Under the pieces are notes generated by a model. That model had not been told where the DNA came from and searched no databases. It saw only the letters and a program-made list of their open reading frames with translations. A stretch of DNA of 47,558 nucleotides from NCBI GenBank assembly GCA_007116575.1, contig SKIF01000042.1, forward strand, positions 1 through 47,558, written 5' to 3'. The stretch's first letter is position 1. The number at the start of each line of letters is the position of its first letter. The position numbers were made by a program, and so were the translations under genes. Source of the stretch: Paracoccaceae bacterium (GTDB lineage: Bacteria > Pseudomonadota > Alphaproteobacteria > Rhodobacterales > Rhodobacteraceae). Below, one piece after another: positions 1 through 9,074 of this stretch.

Positions 1-914
1 ACCAGCAGCGCGAAATAGCCATCCGCATCCACATCGCCGATGAAGGTGGCATTGGGCGCGCGCTGTGTCACGCGCCACCAGTCGGCGACGGTCATGCCAA
101 GGGTCAGATCCGAGCCGGTCTCGATCTCGACATTGATCTCGCGCCCCGAAAACAACTCGGGGCGCAGCAAATATGCGACAGTGCAGGGGTCATGCAGCGG
201 CGCGCCTTCGGAGCCATATTTTTCTTTGTCGAACCGCTCGAAGAAATCGGTCCAGCTTGCCACGGCCGGCCCGACCCGGCCCGCGTTGCGGAACGCCTCG
301 ACCCGCGCGCGGGTGGTCAGTGCCTTGTGGGTGACGTCCAGCGGCATGACGGTCATTGGCACGCCCGCGCCAAAGACGATCTTCGCGGCTTCCGGGTCCA
401 CATAAATGTTGAATTCCGCCGTGGGGGTGATGTTGCCGACCTCGAAATAGGCGCCCCCCATCAGCACGATTTCCTGAATGCGTGGGATGATGTCGGGCGC
501 GCGCTCCATGGCGGTGGCGATATTGGTCAGGGGCGCGATGGGGCAGAGCGTGACGCTGCCCGCGGGCTCGGAGCGCAGGGTCTCGATCAGGAAATCGACC
601 GCGTGTTGGTCCTGTAGCGGCATGGTCGGGTCTGGCAGGGTGATGCCGTCCAGCCCGGTCTTGCCATGGACATGCTCGGCCGTGACCAGTTTGCGCGCCA
701 TCGGGCGGTCGCAGCCGGCAAAGACCCGCGTCTCGGGGCGGTTCGCCAGTTCGCAGACGATCCGCGCATTCCTGGCTGTCAGTTCCAGCGGCACATTGCC
801 CGCAACACAGGTGATCCCCAGAAGCTCGATCTCGGGCGAGGCCAGCGCCAGCAGGATCGCGACCGCGTCATCCTGGCCGGGGTCAGTGTCGATGATGATC
901 TTGCGCTTGGTCAT
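1..914 (-). CDS. Inosine/uridine-preferring nucleoside hydrolase, 3' end cut by window edge
   Basis: Translating the minus strand from the ATG at 914 gives an open frame to the edge of the window, about 304 residues. The family is usually about 310-320 residues, so only a short C-terminal piece should be missing. The N-terminus carries the calcium- and ribose-binding signature DTDPGQDDA at residues 9-17. Further on come the typical SVTLCPIAPLTNIA and EIVLMGGA blocks, and an EFNIYVDPEAA block. These enzymes cleave the N-glycosidic bond of purine or pyrimidine ribonucleosides to free base and ribose in salvage or catabolism. A GAGG ribosome-binding site precedes the ATG by about six bases. The gene diverges from ivd across a 149-base spacer. 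The exact nucleoside preference cannot be read from sequence. Confidence 0.88.
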   Translation of the reverse strand, partial: MTKRKIIIDTDPGQDDAVAILLALASPEIELLGITCVAGNVPLELTARNARIVCELANRPETRVFAGCDRPMARKLVTAEHVHGKTGLDGITLPDPTMPLQDQHAVDFLIETLRSEPAGSVTLCPIAPLTNIATAMERAPDIIPRIQEIVLMGGAYFEVGNITPTAEFNIYVDPEAAKIVFGAGVPMTVMPLDVTHKALTTRARVEAFRNAGRVGPAVASWTDFFERFDKEKYGSEGAPLHDPCTVAYLLRPELFSGREINVEIETGSDLTLGMTVADWWRVTQRAPNATFIGDVDADGYFALL

Positions 915-1026
915 GACAGCCTCATTGGTTTTTTTGAAGGATGCGATACTCTGCGGATGGACGCAATCGGCCCGCTTGCGTTTGGGAAAAGATTCCATTT
1001 GACCGGCGCGCCGATGCATGGCAAAG

Positions 1027-1046
1027 AAATGAACATACGTTCATTT
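1027..1046. promoter_or_regulatory. 20-bp palindrome before ivd, candidate operator
   Basis: The sequence AAATGAACATACGTTCATTT is symmetrical at 18 of 20 positions, with arms AAATGAAC and GTTCATTT. It ends four bases before the GGGAGG ribosome-binding site of ivd (1050-1055), so a bound repressor would block the leader of the leucine-degradation operon. Palindromes of this shape are typical targets of TetR-family regulators of acyl-CoA metabolism. The regulator itself is not in this window, and the assignment is inference. Confidence 0.5.
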
Positions 1047-1063
1047 AATGGGAGGAAGCCGCG

Positions 1064-2227
1064 ATGTTCATGGCCTCGATGGCGTTCGATCTGGGCGAGG
1101 ATGTGAACGCGTTGCGCGAGATGGTGCATCGCTGGGCGCAGGAGCGCGTCAAGCCGATGGCTGCCGAGATCGACCGCTCGAACCATTTCCCCAACGAGCT
1201 GTGGCGCGAGATGGGCGAACTGGGCCTTCTGGGCATCACCGTGCCCGAGGAGTTTGGCGGCGCGGGCATGGGCTATCTGGCGCATGTCATCGCGGTCGAA
1301 GAGATCGCGCGGGTCTCGGCCTCGGTGTCGCTGTCTTATGGTGCGCACAGCAATCTCTGCGTCAACCAGATCCGGCTCAACGGCAATGACGATCAGCGCG
1401 CGCGCTATCTGCCCAAGCTGGTCTCGGGCGAGCATGTGGGCGCGCTGGCGATGTCCGAGGCGGGCGCGGGCTCGGATGTGGTGGGCATGAAGCTGCGCGC
1501 CGAAAAAAGGAACGACCGCTTTGTGCTCAATGGCACGAAATACTGGATCACCAATGGCCCCGATGCCGATGTGCTGGTGGTCTATGCCAAGACCGACCCG
1601 GCGGCGGGGTCCAAGGGGATCACGGCTTTCCTGATCGAGAAGTCGATGGCCGGGTTTTCCACCTCGCCCCATTTCGACAAGCTGGGTATGCGCGGGTCGA
1701 ACACCGCAGAGCTGGTCTTCGAGGATGTCGAAGTGCCTTTCGAGAATATCATTGGCGAAGAAGGCCGCGGGGTGCGCGTGCTGATGTCGGGGCTCGATTA
1801 CGAGCGCGTGGTGCTGTCGGGCATCGGCACTGGCATCATGGCCGGCTGTCTTGACGAGGTCATGCCCTACCTGCGCGACCGCCATCAATTCGGCCAGCCG
1901 ATCGGGAATTTCCAGCTCATGCAGGGCAAGATCGCCGATATGTACACGGCGATGAACTCGGCCCGCGCCTATGTCTATGAGGTTGCCAAGGCCTGCGACC
2001 GGGGCGAAGTAACGCGCGCCGATGCGGCGGCCTGCGTGCTCTATGCCTCGGAAGAGGCGATGAAACAGGCGCATCAGGCAGTGCAGGCGATGGGCGGGGC
2101 AGGGTTCATGAATGACAGCGCTGTCAGCCGTATCTTCCGTGATGCAAAACTCATGGAGATCGGCGCAGGCACGTCCGAGATCCGGCGGATGCTGGTCGGG
2201 CGTGAATTGATGGCGGCGATGTCGTGA
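1064..2227 (+). CDS. ivd: Isovaleryl-CoA dehydrogenase
   Basis: This is a 387-residue acyl-CoA dehydrogenase, the normal length for the family. It oxidises isovaleryl-CoA to 3-methylcrotonyl-CoA in leucine breakdown, passing electrons to electron-transfer flavoprotein. Visible motifs are the FAD/substrate block with [15 protein letters not shown] and [10 protein letters not shown], and the C-terminal [17 protein letters not shown]. The catalytic glutamate lies in [11 protein letters not shown] (Glu247), the position characteristic of isovaleryl-CoA dehydrogenases. Short- and medium-chain enzymes instead carry it near the C-terminus. The ATG at 1064 follows GGGAGG by eight bases. It heads a co-oriented operon with both methylcrotonyl-CoA carboxylase subunits, HMG-CoA lyase and an enoyl-CoA hydratase, which strongly supports the specific call. 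Confidence 0.96.
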   Translation: MFMASMAFDLGEDVNALREMVHRWAQERVKPMAAEIDRSNHFPNELWREMGELGLLGITVPEEFGGAGMGYLAHVIAVEEIARVSASVSLSYGAHSNLCVNQIRLNGNDDQRARYLPKLVSGEHVGALAMSEAGAGSDVVGMKLRAEKRNDRFVLNGTKYWITNGPDADVLVVYAKTDPAAGSKGITAFLIEKSMAGFSTSPHFDKLGMRGSNTAELVFEDVEVPFENIIGEEGRGVRVLMSGLDYERVVLSGIGTGIMAGCLDEVMPYLRDRHQFGQPIGNFQLMQGKIADMYTAMNSARAYVYEVAKACDRGEVTRADAAACVLYASEEAMKQAHQAVQAMGGAGFMNDSAVSRIFRDAKLMEIGAGTSEIRRMLVGRELMAAMS

Positions 2228-2242
2228 TAGGAGTGCTGCGCG

Positions 2243-2653
2243 ATGGAGCAGGCCCTTGCTTCGATGGAGGCGCACCGCGCCGTGGTGATGCAGGATCACC
2301 TGCCGCTCTTAGCGCAATGGCTGGAGCGGCTCATCATTGCCATCGAATTGCTGGCAGTGCTGCTTCTGGTGGTGGGGCTGGTGCGGTTCCTGTGGGATTA
2401 TCTGGCCAGCGAATTCACCCGCGCCGACATGGTTGCCCGCGTCTCGCGCGCCAATCTGGGGCGGATCGTGCTGGCGCGCTACATCCTGATGGCGCTCGAG
2501 GTCTTCATCGTGGCCGATATTCTGGCAACGCTGCTCTCGGCCTCCTTCGCGAGTCTGCTGTTTCTGGCACTTCTGGTGCTGGTGCGCTCGGTCATCAGTC
2601 ATTTTCTGGAAACGGAAATCCAGTCGATCAGGGCCGAATCCCCGTCGCAGTGA
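2243..2653 (+). CDS. DUF1622 family membrane protein
   Basis: This is a 136-residue protein with about three hydrophobic segments, at roughly residues 28-50, 78-98 and 102-120. It resembles the DUF1622 family, small integral membrane proteins of unknown function that carry the [17 protein letters not shown] type of central motif. It begins 15 bases after the ivd stop and lies in the same operon as the leucine-degradation enzymes. No enzymatic step of that pathway needs it. A role in transport or membrane association can only be guessed. The final residues [14 protein letters not shown] are hydrophilic. Confidence 0.8.
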   Translation: MEQALASMEAHRAVVMQDHLPLLAQWLERLIIAIELLAVLLLVVGLVRFLWDYLASEFTRADMVARVSRANLGRIVLARYILMALEVFIVADILATLLSASFASLLFLALLVLVRSVISHFLETEIQSIRAESPSQ

Positions 2654-2720
2654 CGGGCGGCACCGTGCTGCCCGTTGGCGCGAAAGGGTGGGCTGCGATC
2701 AGGTACAGGGAAACACAGCC

Positions 2721-4325
2721 ATGAAACTCACCTCGGCCGTCCTTACGGGCTCAGAGAGCTTTCGCGCCAATCGCGAGGCGCATCTGGCCGCGCTGGCCGA
2801 GATCGGCGCCGCGCAGGCGCTGGCCCGCGCGGGCGGCGGTGACACGTCACGTGCGCGCCATCTTTCGCGCGGCAAGATGCTGCCGCGCGACCGGGTCGCG
2901 AACCTGCTCGATCCGGGCGCGCCGTTTCTGGAAATCGGGATGACAGCGGCGCATGGGCTTTATGACAGCGCAGCCCCCTCGGCGGGCATGATCGCGGGCA
3001 TCGGGCGCGTCTCGGGGCGCGAGTGCATGATCGTGTGCAATGATGCCACAGTGAAGGGCGGCACTTATTACCCGCTCAGCGTCAAGAAGCACCTGCGCGC
3101 GCAGGAGATCGCCGAGGCCAACCATCTGCCCTGCGTCTATCTGGTCGATTCCGGCGGCGCGAACCTGCCCAATCAGGACGAGGTCTTCCCGGACCGCGAC
3201 CATTTCGGGCGCATCTTCTACAATCAGGCGCAGATGAGCGCCAAAGGGATTGCCCAGATCGCGGTGGTGATGGGAAGCTGCACAGCGGGCGGGGCCTATG
3301 TGCCCGCCATGTCCGATGTGACCATCATCGTGAAGGGTCAGGGCACGATCTTTCTGGCCGGCCCGCCGCTGGTAAAGGCGGCCACGGGTGAGGTGGTCAG
3401 CGCTGAGGATCTGGGCGGCGGCGATGTGCATACGCGGCTGTCGGGCGTGGCCGATTATCTGGCCGAAGATGACGCCCACGCGCTGGCACTGGCGCGGCGG
3501 GCGGTGGCCTCGCTGGGGCTGGCGCAGGGGGCCAGCGTGCAGATGCAGGCCGTGGAAGACCCCGCCTTCGACCCTGACGAGATCCTCGGTGCAGTGCCCG
3601 CCGACCTGCGCACACCCTATGACATCCGTGAGGTTATCGCCCGCGTGGTCGACGGCTCGCGATTCGACGAGTTCAAGGCACGCTTCGGCGAGACGCTGGT
3701 GACAGGCTTTGCCCATGTCATGGGCTGCCCGGTGGGGATCGTCGCCAATAACGGCGTGCTGTTCTCCGAGGCCGCGGTGAAGGGCGCGCATTTTGTCGAG
3801 CTGTGCTCGCAGCGGCGCATCCCGCTGGTCTTCCTGCAGAATATCACGGGCTTCATGGTGGGTCGGAAATACGAGAATGAGGGCATCGCGCGGCACGGCG
3901 CCAAGATGGTGACGGCTGTGGCCACGACCTCGGTGCCCAAGATCACGCTGCTGGTGGGGGGCAGCTTCGGGGCCGGCAACTACGGCATGGCAGGCCGCGC
4001 CTATTCGCCCCGCTTCCTGTGGACATGGCCCAACAGCCGCATCTCGGTCATGGGCGGCGCGCAGGCGGCGGGGGTGCTGGCCACGGTCCGGCGCGAGGCG
4101 ATCGAGCGGGCCGGGGGGCAATGGTCCGAAGAGGAGGAAGCGGAGTTCAAGCGCCCCACGCTGGAGATGTTCGAGCGCCAGTCGCACCCGCTCTATGCCT
4201 CGGCGCGGCTTTGGGATGATGGCATCATCGACCCGCGCCGCACGCGCGAAGTGCTGGCCCTGTCGCTTTCCGCCTGCCTGAATGCCCCGATCCCGGAGAC
4301 CCGTTTCGGAGTTTTCCGCATGTAA
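2721..4325 (+). CDS. mccB: 3-methylcrotonyl-CoA carboxylase, carboxyltransferase (beta) subunit
   Basis: A 534-residue biotin-dependent carboxyltransferase subunit of normal family length. It moves the carboxyl group from carboxybiotin on MccA to 3-methylcrotonyl-CoA, giving 3-methylglutaconyl-CoA. Two crotonase-like halves are visible. The first has [16 protein letters not shown] and [10 protein letters not shown]. The second has the carboxybiotin-site region [19 protein letters not shown] followed by [10 protein letters not shown] and [18 protein letters not shown]. The last blocks are diagnostic of methylcrotonyl-CoA rather than propionyl-CoA carboxylase. The ATG at 2721 is preferred to an upstream in-frame codon at 2688 because MKLTS matches the family N-terminus and follows an AGGGA site. 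It probably works as an alpha6-beta6 complex with the product of the next gene. Confidence 0.95.
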   Translation: MKLTSAVLTGSESFRANREAHLAALAEIGAAQALARAGGGDTSRARHLSRGKMLPRDRVANLLDPGAPFLEIGMTAAHGLYDSAAPSAGMIAGIGRVSGRECMIVCNDATVKGGTYYPLSVKKHLRAQEIAEANHLPCVYLVDSGGANLPNQDEVFPDRDHFGRIFYNQAQMSAKGIAQIAVVMGSCTAGGAYVPAMSDVTIIVKGQGTIFLAGPPLVKAATGEVVSAEDLGGGDVHTRLSGVADYLAEDDAHALALARRAVASLGLAQGASVQMQAVEDPAFDPDEILGAVPADLRTPYDIREVIARVVDGSRFDEFKARFGETLVTGFAHVMGCPVGIVANNGVLFSEAAVKGAHFVELCSQRRIPLVFLQNITGFMVGRKYENEGIARHGAKMVTAVATTSVPKITLLVGGSFGAGNYGMAGRAYSPRFLWTWPNSRISVMGGAQAAGVLATVRREAIERAGGQWSEEEEAEFKRPTLEMFERQSHPLYASARLWDDGIIDPRRTREVLALSLSACLNAPIPETRFGVFRM

Positions 4326-4338
4326 TCGACACCAGAAC

Positions 4339-4404
4339 GCCTCCGGCGGGAGTATTTGTTGCGCCAATGGTCCGAGCGACAATGGCGACGGGGGCAACGC
4401 CCCC
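4339..4404. repeat. GAGTATTT-type intergenic element plus hairpin between mccB and mccA
   Basis: The 104-base mccB-mccA spacer contains GCCTCCGGCGGGAGTATTT (4339-4357). Its GC-rich half-palindrome runs into GAGTATTT, a motif that recurs at 6466-6495 and 28875-28902 in this window. After it comes a perfect hairpin, GGGGGC (4390-4395), a three-base loop, and GCCCCC (4399-4404). There is no T-run, so I read it as an mRNA-stabilising or repeat element rather than a terminator. Confidence 0.5.
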
Positions 4405-4429
4405 CGGCTTTGCCAGAAGGACAAGACCG

Positions 4430-6370
4430 ATGTTCGACACCATTTTGATTGCCAATCGCGGCGAGATCGCCTGCCGCATCATCCGCACCGCCCGCGCCAT
4501 GGGCGTGCGGACCGTCGCCGTCTGTTCCGAGGCGGATCGCGACAGCATGCATGCCCGCGCCGCGGATCACGCAGTGCTGATCGGCGGGCCCGCGCCCAAG
4601 GACTCCTATCTGCGCGGTGACGCGATCATCGAGGCCGCGCTTGCGACCGGCGCGCAGGCGATCCATCCGGGCTATGGCTTTCTCTCGGAAAACCCCGATT
4701 TCGTGGACGCCGTAGAGGCGGCAGGGCTCGTGTTCATCGGCCCCCCGGCCAGCGCGATCCGGGCGATGGGGCTCAAGGATGCGGCCAAGGCGCTGATGGC
4801 CGAGGCGGGCGTGCCGGTGGTGCCGGGCTATCATGGGGCGAACCAGGACCCCGAGCATCTGTCCGGGGCCGCCGATGCGATCGGCTATCCGGTACTGATC
4901 AAGGCCGTGGCGGGCGGCGGTGGCAAGGGGATGCGGCTGGTCGAGTCGTCCGCGCGTTTCATGGAGGCGCTGGAAAGCGCCAGGGGTGAGGCCGCGACCG
5001 CCTTTGGCAACGACGCTGTGCTGATCGAGAAGTTCGTGGCCCAGCCGCGCCATATCGAGCTGCAGGTCTTCGGCGACGGCGAGGGGGCGGTTCATCTCTA
5101 TGAGCGGGACTGCTCGCTCCAGCGTCGCCACCAGAAGGTGATCGAGGAAGCCCCGGCCCCCGGCATGACCGAGGACATGCGCGCGGCGATGGGGCAGGCG
5201 GCGGTGCGCGCGGCACAGGCCATCGGCTACAAGGGCGCGGGCACGGTCGAGTTCATTGTCGATGGCTCGCGCGGGCTGCGGCCCGACGGGTTCTGGTTCA
5301 TGGAGATGAACACGCGGCTGCAGGTCGAGCATCCGGTGACCGAGGCGGTCACGGGGATTGACCTCGTGGAATGGCAGCTGCGCGTGGCGGCAGGCGAGGG
5401 GCTGCCCCTGCGGCAAGATGAAATCCCGCTCAGGGGCCATGCGTTCGAGGCGCGGCTCTATGCCGAGGATGTCGATGCGGGCTTTCTGCCCGCGACTGGG
5501 CGGCTTGCGCATCTGGCTTTTCCAGAGGGTGCGCGCGTGGATACCGGCGTGCGCGCGGACGATGTGATCTCGCCCTGGTATGACCCGATGATCGCCAAGA
5601 TCATCACCGAAGGCCCGACCCGCGCAGTGGCGCTCAAACGGCTGGAGGCTGCGCTGGCGGGGACGCAGGTGGCGGGAACAGTGACCAATCTGGCCTTTCT
5701 GGGCGCGCTGACGCGCCATGCCGGGTTTCGCGCGGGCGAGGTCGATACCGGGCTGATCGGGCGCGATCTGGAAACGCTCTGCGCCAGCACCGCGCCCGCG
5801 CCCTGGGAATGGGCGGCCGCAGCGGCGCTCGCGGTCGGACTCGAGCAGATTGACGATCCGCTGGCGGGCTTTGCCATTGCAGGGCGGGTCTGGCAGGAGC
5901 GGCGGCTGGTTTGCGGCGGCACCGAGCAGGTCGTCCGCCTTGCAGTCACGGGGCCCGGGCAAGCCCTGCTGCGCCTGGGCGAGGCAGAGCTGGAGGTTGC
6001 GGCCCTGCCCGAGGGCTTGCGCGTTGGAGGCGCGCCCGCGCTCGTGCAGGGCGCGCGCCATGCGGGTGGCGTGACGCTGTTCGGGGCGGTGTCGCGGGTC
6101 TTTGACGCGCCCGACCCGCTGGCGCGGCAGACAGCCGCCGGGGCCGAGGCCGATCTGGTGGTGGCCCCGATGCCGGGGCTGGTGAAGGCCGTCTTCGTGT
6201 CGGCGGGCGATACGGTCGCGCAGGGCGCGCGGTTGGCGGTGCTGGAGGCGATGAAGATGGAACACACTCTGGCAGCGGCGCGCGCGGGCGTGGTGGCCGA
6301 GGTGCTGGTCGGTGAGGGCGCGCAGATCGAGGCCGGGGCGGCAATGGTGCGGCTGGAGGAGGGCGAGTGA
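4430..6370 (+). CDS. mccA: 3-methylcrotonyl-CoA carboxylase, biotin carboxylase/biotin carrier (alpha) subunit
   Basis: A 646-residue alpha subunit with the expected order: biotin carboxylase N-domain (FDTILIANRGEIACRIIRTA, residues 2-21), ATP-grasp domain (GGGGKGMRLV, then EMNTRLQVEHPVTE), a linker or BT-like region, and a C-terminal biotinyl domain. The biotin attachment motif is EAMKMEH, with the modified lysine at about residue 609. It carboxylates its own biotin using ATP and bicarbonate, then hands the carboxyl to MccB. The start at 4430 follows an AGAAGGACA site; an upstream in-frame codon at 4367 would add 21 residues atypical of the family. It should be a substrate of the biotin ligase encoded at 25550 in this same window. 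Confidence 0.95.
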   Translation: MFDTILIANRGEIACRIIRTARAMGVRTVAVCSEADRDSMHARAADHAVLIGGPAPKDSYLRGDAIIEAALATGAQAIHPGYGFLSENPDFVDAVEAAGLVFIGPPASAIRAMGLKDAAKALMAEAGVPVVPGYHGANQDPEHLSGAADAIGYPVLIKAVAGGGGKGMRLVESSARFMEALESARGEAATAFGNDAVLIEKFVAQPRHIELQVFGDGEGAVHLYERDCSLQRRHQKVIEEAPAPGMTEDMRAAMGQAAVRAAQAIGYKGAGTVEFIVDGSRGLRPDGFWFMEMNTRLQVEHPVTEAVTGIDLVEWQLRVAAGEGLPLRQDEIPLRGHAFEARLYAEDVDAGFLPATGRLAHLAFPEGARVDTGVRADDVISPWYDPMIAKIITEGPTRAVALKRLEAALAGTQVAGTVTNLAFLGALTRHAGFRAGEVDTGLIGRDLETLCASTAPAPWEWAAAAALAVGLEQIDDPLAGFAIAGRVWQERRLVCGGTEQVVRLAVTGPGQALLRLGEAELEVAALPEGLRVGGAPALVQGARHAGGVTLFGAVSRVFDAPDPLARQTAAGAEADLVVAPMPGLVKAVFVSAGDTVAQGARLAVLEAMKMEHTLAAARAGVVAEVLVGEGAQIEAGAAMVRLEEGE

Positions 6371-6424
6371 GCAGGCAGAGTGCTCCTGTGCGGCCTGCGA
6401 ATAGGTGTTCTGGGCAAGATGAAG

Positions 6425-6496
6425 CCCGGCGAGCCGGGTTCAGTCCGGTTCGTTGGCTTGAGCGGGGAATGAGTATTTTTGGCAAGAAAATGAATG
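6425..6496. repeat. Hairpin and GAGTATTTTT element before the GST gene
   Basis: The 136-base mccA-GST spacer holds the perfect hairpin CCCGGC GA GCCGGG (6425-6438). About 30 bases later comes GAATGAGTATTTTTGGCAAG, then AAAATGAATG, ending shortly before the next start codon. The second part is a copy of the GAGTATTT element seen at 4350 and 28877. I see no open reading frame here. Confidence 0.5.
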
Positions 6497-6506
6497 GGGC
6501 TGTGCC

Positions 6507-7139
6507 ATGATCCGGGTCTGGCATGTGGCGCAGTCGCGCTCGTTCCGGGTGCTCTGGGCGCTGGAGGAGATGGGGCTGGACTACCAGCTCGAGCGCTGCT
6601 CGTTCTTTGACCGCTCGCTGAGGGGGGCCGCGCATCTGGCGCGCTCGCCTGCGGGCCGGGTGCCGGCAGTCGAGATCGAGGGGCAGGCCATCTGCGAGAG
6701 CGGGGCGATCCTACTGTATCTGGCCGAGCGTTTCGCGCCGGACTTGCGCGTGGGCGAGGGCGAGGCCGCGCGCGCAGCCTTTCTGCAAGGCCTGCATTAT
6801 GCCGAAACACTGGGCGCGCATCTGGCCAATCTCACGCAGCATCATATCGTCTTGCGCGAGGCGTGGATGCGCTCGCCCACGGTGATGCGGCTCGAGGCCG
6901 CGCGGCTGGCCAATGCGTTGGGGGCCGTCGGGCCGGGCTGGGTGGTGGGCCGCTTCAGCGTGGCCGATATCGCGCTGGGCTATGCGGTCTGGCTGGCGCA
7001 GCGCTTTGTCGCTCTGCCCGAGGGGGCGGCGGGCTATCTTGCGGCGTGCGAGGGGCGGGCCGCGTTTCAGCGGGCGCTGGCGGCGGATGGGCCAGCCGAG
7101 ATTTACCGACACGCGTTTTATCCGGCACCGGAGGGGTGA
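6507..7139 (+). CDS. Glutathione S-transferase family protein
   Basis: A 210-residue protein with an N-terminal thioredoxin-like domain and a helical C-terminal domain. The N-domain reads IRVWHVAQSRSFRVLWALEE at residues 2-21, with Ser/Arg where GSTs bind the glutathione thiol. It continues to GRVPAVEIEGQAICESGAILLYLAERF, which holds the cis-proline VPA and the ES glutathione-binding pair. The C-domain holds GRFSVADIALGYAV, the conserved GST N-capping region. It sits inside the leucine operon, with its TGA directly abutting the ATG of HMG-CoA lyase at 7140, so the two are translationally linked. Its substrate is unknown; detoxifying a reactive enoyl-CoA intermediate is only a guess. Confidence 0.85.
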   Translation: MIRVWHVAQSRSFRVLWALEEMGLDYQLERCSFFDRSLRGAAHLARSPAGRVPAVEIEGQAICESGAILLYLAERFAPDLRVGEGEAARAAFLQGLHYAETLGAHLANLTQHHIVLREAWMRSPTVMRLEAARLANALGAVGPGWVVGRFSVADIALGYAVWLAQRFVALPEGAAGYLAACEGRAAFQRALAADGPAEIYRHAFYPAPEG

Positions 7140-7994
7140 ATGGGCGAATTTGTCGAGATTTTCGAAGTCGGCCCGCGCGACGGGCTGCAAAACGAGGCGC
7201 GGCTGATCCCGACGGCTGAGAAAGTGGCGTTGGTCGATTGCCTGAGCCGGGCGGGGTTCCGGCGTATCGAGGTGGCGAGTTTCGTAAGCCCGAAATGGGT
7301 GCCGCGGATGGCCGATTCGGGCGCGGTTCTGGCAGGGATTGCCCGCGCGCCGGGGGTGCGCTACGCAGCCCTTGCACCCAACCTGCGCGGGTTTGAGGCG
7401 GCATTGGCCGCGCGGGCTGATGAGGTGGCGATTTTCGGCTCGGCCTCGGAAGGGTTCAGCCGCGCCAATTTGAATTGCTCGATTGACGAAAGCCTCGCGC
7501 GCTTCGCCCCTGTGGCCGAAGCCGCGCGGCAGGCGGGGGTGCCGCTGAGGGGCTATGTTTCCTGCGTCACCGACTGCCCCTTTGACGGCGCGGTGGCCCC
7601 CGAGGCCGTGGCGCGGGTGGTCGCGGCTCTGCGCGAGATGGGCTGCTACGAGGTAAGCCTTGGCGACACGATCGGGCAGGGGCGGGCAGAGACGGTGGAC
7701 GCCATGCTGCGCGCGGTCTCGGGCGAGATGGAGGCCGGGTGTCTGGCCGGGCATTACCACGACACGAGCGGGCGGGCGCTGGAGAATATCGCCGCCTCGC
7801 TGGAGCATGGGCTGCGGGTGTTCGATGCCGCCGTGGGCGGCCTCGGTGGCTGCCCCTATGCGCCGGGGGCCTCGGGGAATGTGGCCACGGAGGCAGTGCT
7901 GGACTGGCTGGAGGGCGAGGGCTGGCAGACCGGGCTCGACCGCGCCGTGGTGCTGGAAGCGGCGCAGATGGCGCGGGCGATGCGGCAAGGTTAG
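7140..7994 (+). CDS. mvaB: Hydroxymethylglutaryl-CoA lyase
   Basis: A 284-residue TIM-barrel enzyme of the HMGL-like family. It cleaves 3-hydroxy-3-methylglutaryl-CoA to acetyl-CoA and acetoacetate, the last step of leucine catabolism. The family signature VGPRDGLQNE lies at residues 10-19. Metal ligands appear in the HYHDTSGRALENI stretch, and the catalytic cysteine in VGGLGGCPYAPGASGN is Cys238. The length matches bacterial HMG-CoA lyases (about 285-300). The ATG follows the GST stop with no gap. Homocitrate-synthase-like relatives lack the GGCPYAPGA loop, so the call is firm. Confidence 0.95.
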   Translation: MGEFVEIFEVGPRDGLQNEARLIPTAEKVALVDCLSRAGFRRIEVASFVSPKWVPRMADSGAVLAGIARAPGVRYAALAPNLRGFEAALAARADEVAIFGSASEGFSRANLNCSIDESLARFAPVAEAARQAGVPLRGYVSCVTDCPFDGAVAPEAVARVVAALREMGCYEVSLGDTIGQGRAETVDAMLRAVSGEMEAGCLAGHYHDTSGRALENIAASLEHGLRVFDAAVGGLGGCPYAPGASGNVATEAVLDWLEGEGWQTGLDRAVVLEAAQMARAMRQG

Positions 7995-8008
7995 CGGCGG
8001 AGGCGAGG

Positions 8009-8791
8009 ATGGACTGGCAGACGATCACCATAGAGACCGATGCGCGCGGGGTGGCGACCCTGACGCTGGCGCGGCCCGAGAAGCATAACGCGCTCTCGGC
8101 GCAGATGATTGCGGATCTGACCGAGGCCGCGGGCGTGCTGGGCGCGGACCCTGCCGTGCGCGCCGTGGTGCTGACGGGTGCAGGGGCGAGTTTCTGCGCC
8201 GGGGGAGATCTGACCTGGATGCAGGCGCAGATGGCGGCCGACAGCGAAACCCGTGCCGTTGAGGCGCGCAAGCTGGCCGAGATGCTGGGCGCGCTCAACC
8301 GCCTGCCCAAGCCGCTGATCGGGCGCGTGCAGGGGCAGGCTTTCGGCGGGGGTGTCGGCATGATGGCGGTCTGCGATATCGCCATCGGGGTCACGGGGGC
8401 GCGCTTCGGGCTGACCGAGACCAAGCTGGGGCTGATTCCGGCCACCATTGGGCCTTACGTTCTGGCGCGGATGGGCGAGGCAATGGCGCGGCGGGTGTTC
8501 ATGTCGGCGCGGCTCTTCGAGGCGGAGGAGGCGGTGACGCTGGGCCTTCTGGCCCGCGCAGTCGCCCCAGAGGCGCTGGATGACGCGGTCGAGGCCGAAA
8601 TCACCCCCTATCTGGCCTGCGCGCCTGGTGCCGTGGCGCGCGCCAAGGCGCTGGCGCAGCATCTGGGCGCGGGGATCGGGCCTGCGGCGGTCGATCATTC
8701 CATCTCTGAACTGGTCGCTGCCTGGGAGGGGGAGGAGGCAGAGGCGGGGATCGCGGCCTTCTTCGCGCGCAAACCCCCGCCCTGGGCGTAA
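8009..8791 (+). CDS. liuC: Enoyl-CoA hydratase, probable 3-methylglutaconyl-CoA hydratase
   Basis: A 260-residue crotonase-fold protein. It probably hydrates 3-methylglutaconyl-CoA to HMG-CoA, the step between MccAB and HMG-CoA lyase. The oxyanion-hole block SFCAGGDLTWMQ lies near residues 63-74. The second block QAFGGGVGMMAVCDIAI is followed by FGLTETKLGLIPATIGPYV, which holds the catalytic glutamate region. The ATG at 8009 follows GGAGGCGAG. A much longer in-frame extension back to 7739 overlaps HMG-CoA lyase and is not plausible. The crotonase family is broad, so the exact substrate comes from operon position. This is the last gene of the leucine operon. Confidence 0.88.
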   Translation: MDWQTITIETDARGVATLTLARPEKHNALSAQMIADLTEAAGVLGADPAVRAVVLTGAGASFCAGGDLTWMQAQMAADSETRAVEARKLAEMLGALNRLPKPLIGRVQGQAFGGGVGMMAVCDIAIGVTGARFGLTETKLGLIPATIGPYVLARMGEAMARRVFMSARLFEAEEAVTLGLLARAVAPEALDDAVEAEITPYLACAPGAVARAKALAQHLGAGIGPAAVDHSISELVAAWEGEEAEAGIAAFFARKPPPWA

Positions 8792-9074
8792 GGCGCAGGC
8801 GCGCGCAAGGCGCTGCAACAGGCCCGACATCCCGGCATCTGCCCGCGCCCGCCAACCCGGCAGGCGCCCGCCTGTCGATGGTCAGCATGATGCCTCCATG
8901 CGCGATCCGACAGGTGGCATCGGTCAGACGCATCGGCGCGACGCCCCGATTACGCCAATGATGCGCGCGCGTGGTTTTCTTCCCGGAAACCATCTGCAAC
9001 CATTTGGCCTGCCGCGTCCCCCACCGCCGAGTGCCTGGTGTCGTGCAGCGAAAAGATGCCGCGAGACGGCAGAA

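Noticed and set aside
911-2299. 462-codon minus-strand frame opposite ivd
   Set aside because: It is His/Arg-rich with no recognisable motif, and it covers a fully convincing isovaleryl-CoA dehydrogenase.
4193-6265. 690-codon open frame on the minus strand opposite mccA
   Set aside because: High GC leaves few stops in the antisense frame. The plus-strand protein is a textbook MccA, and the antisense translation has low-complexity Arg/His composition and no domain.
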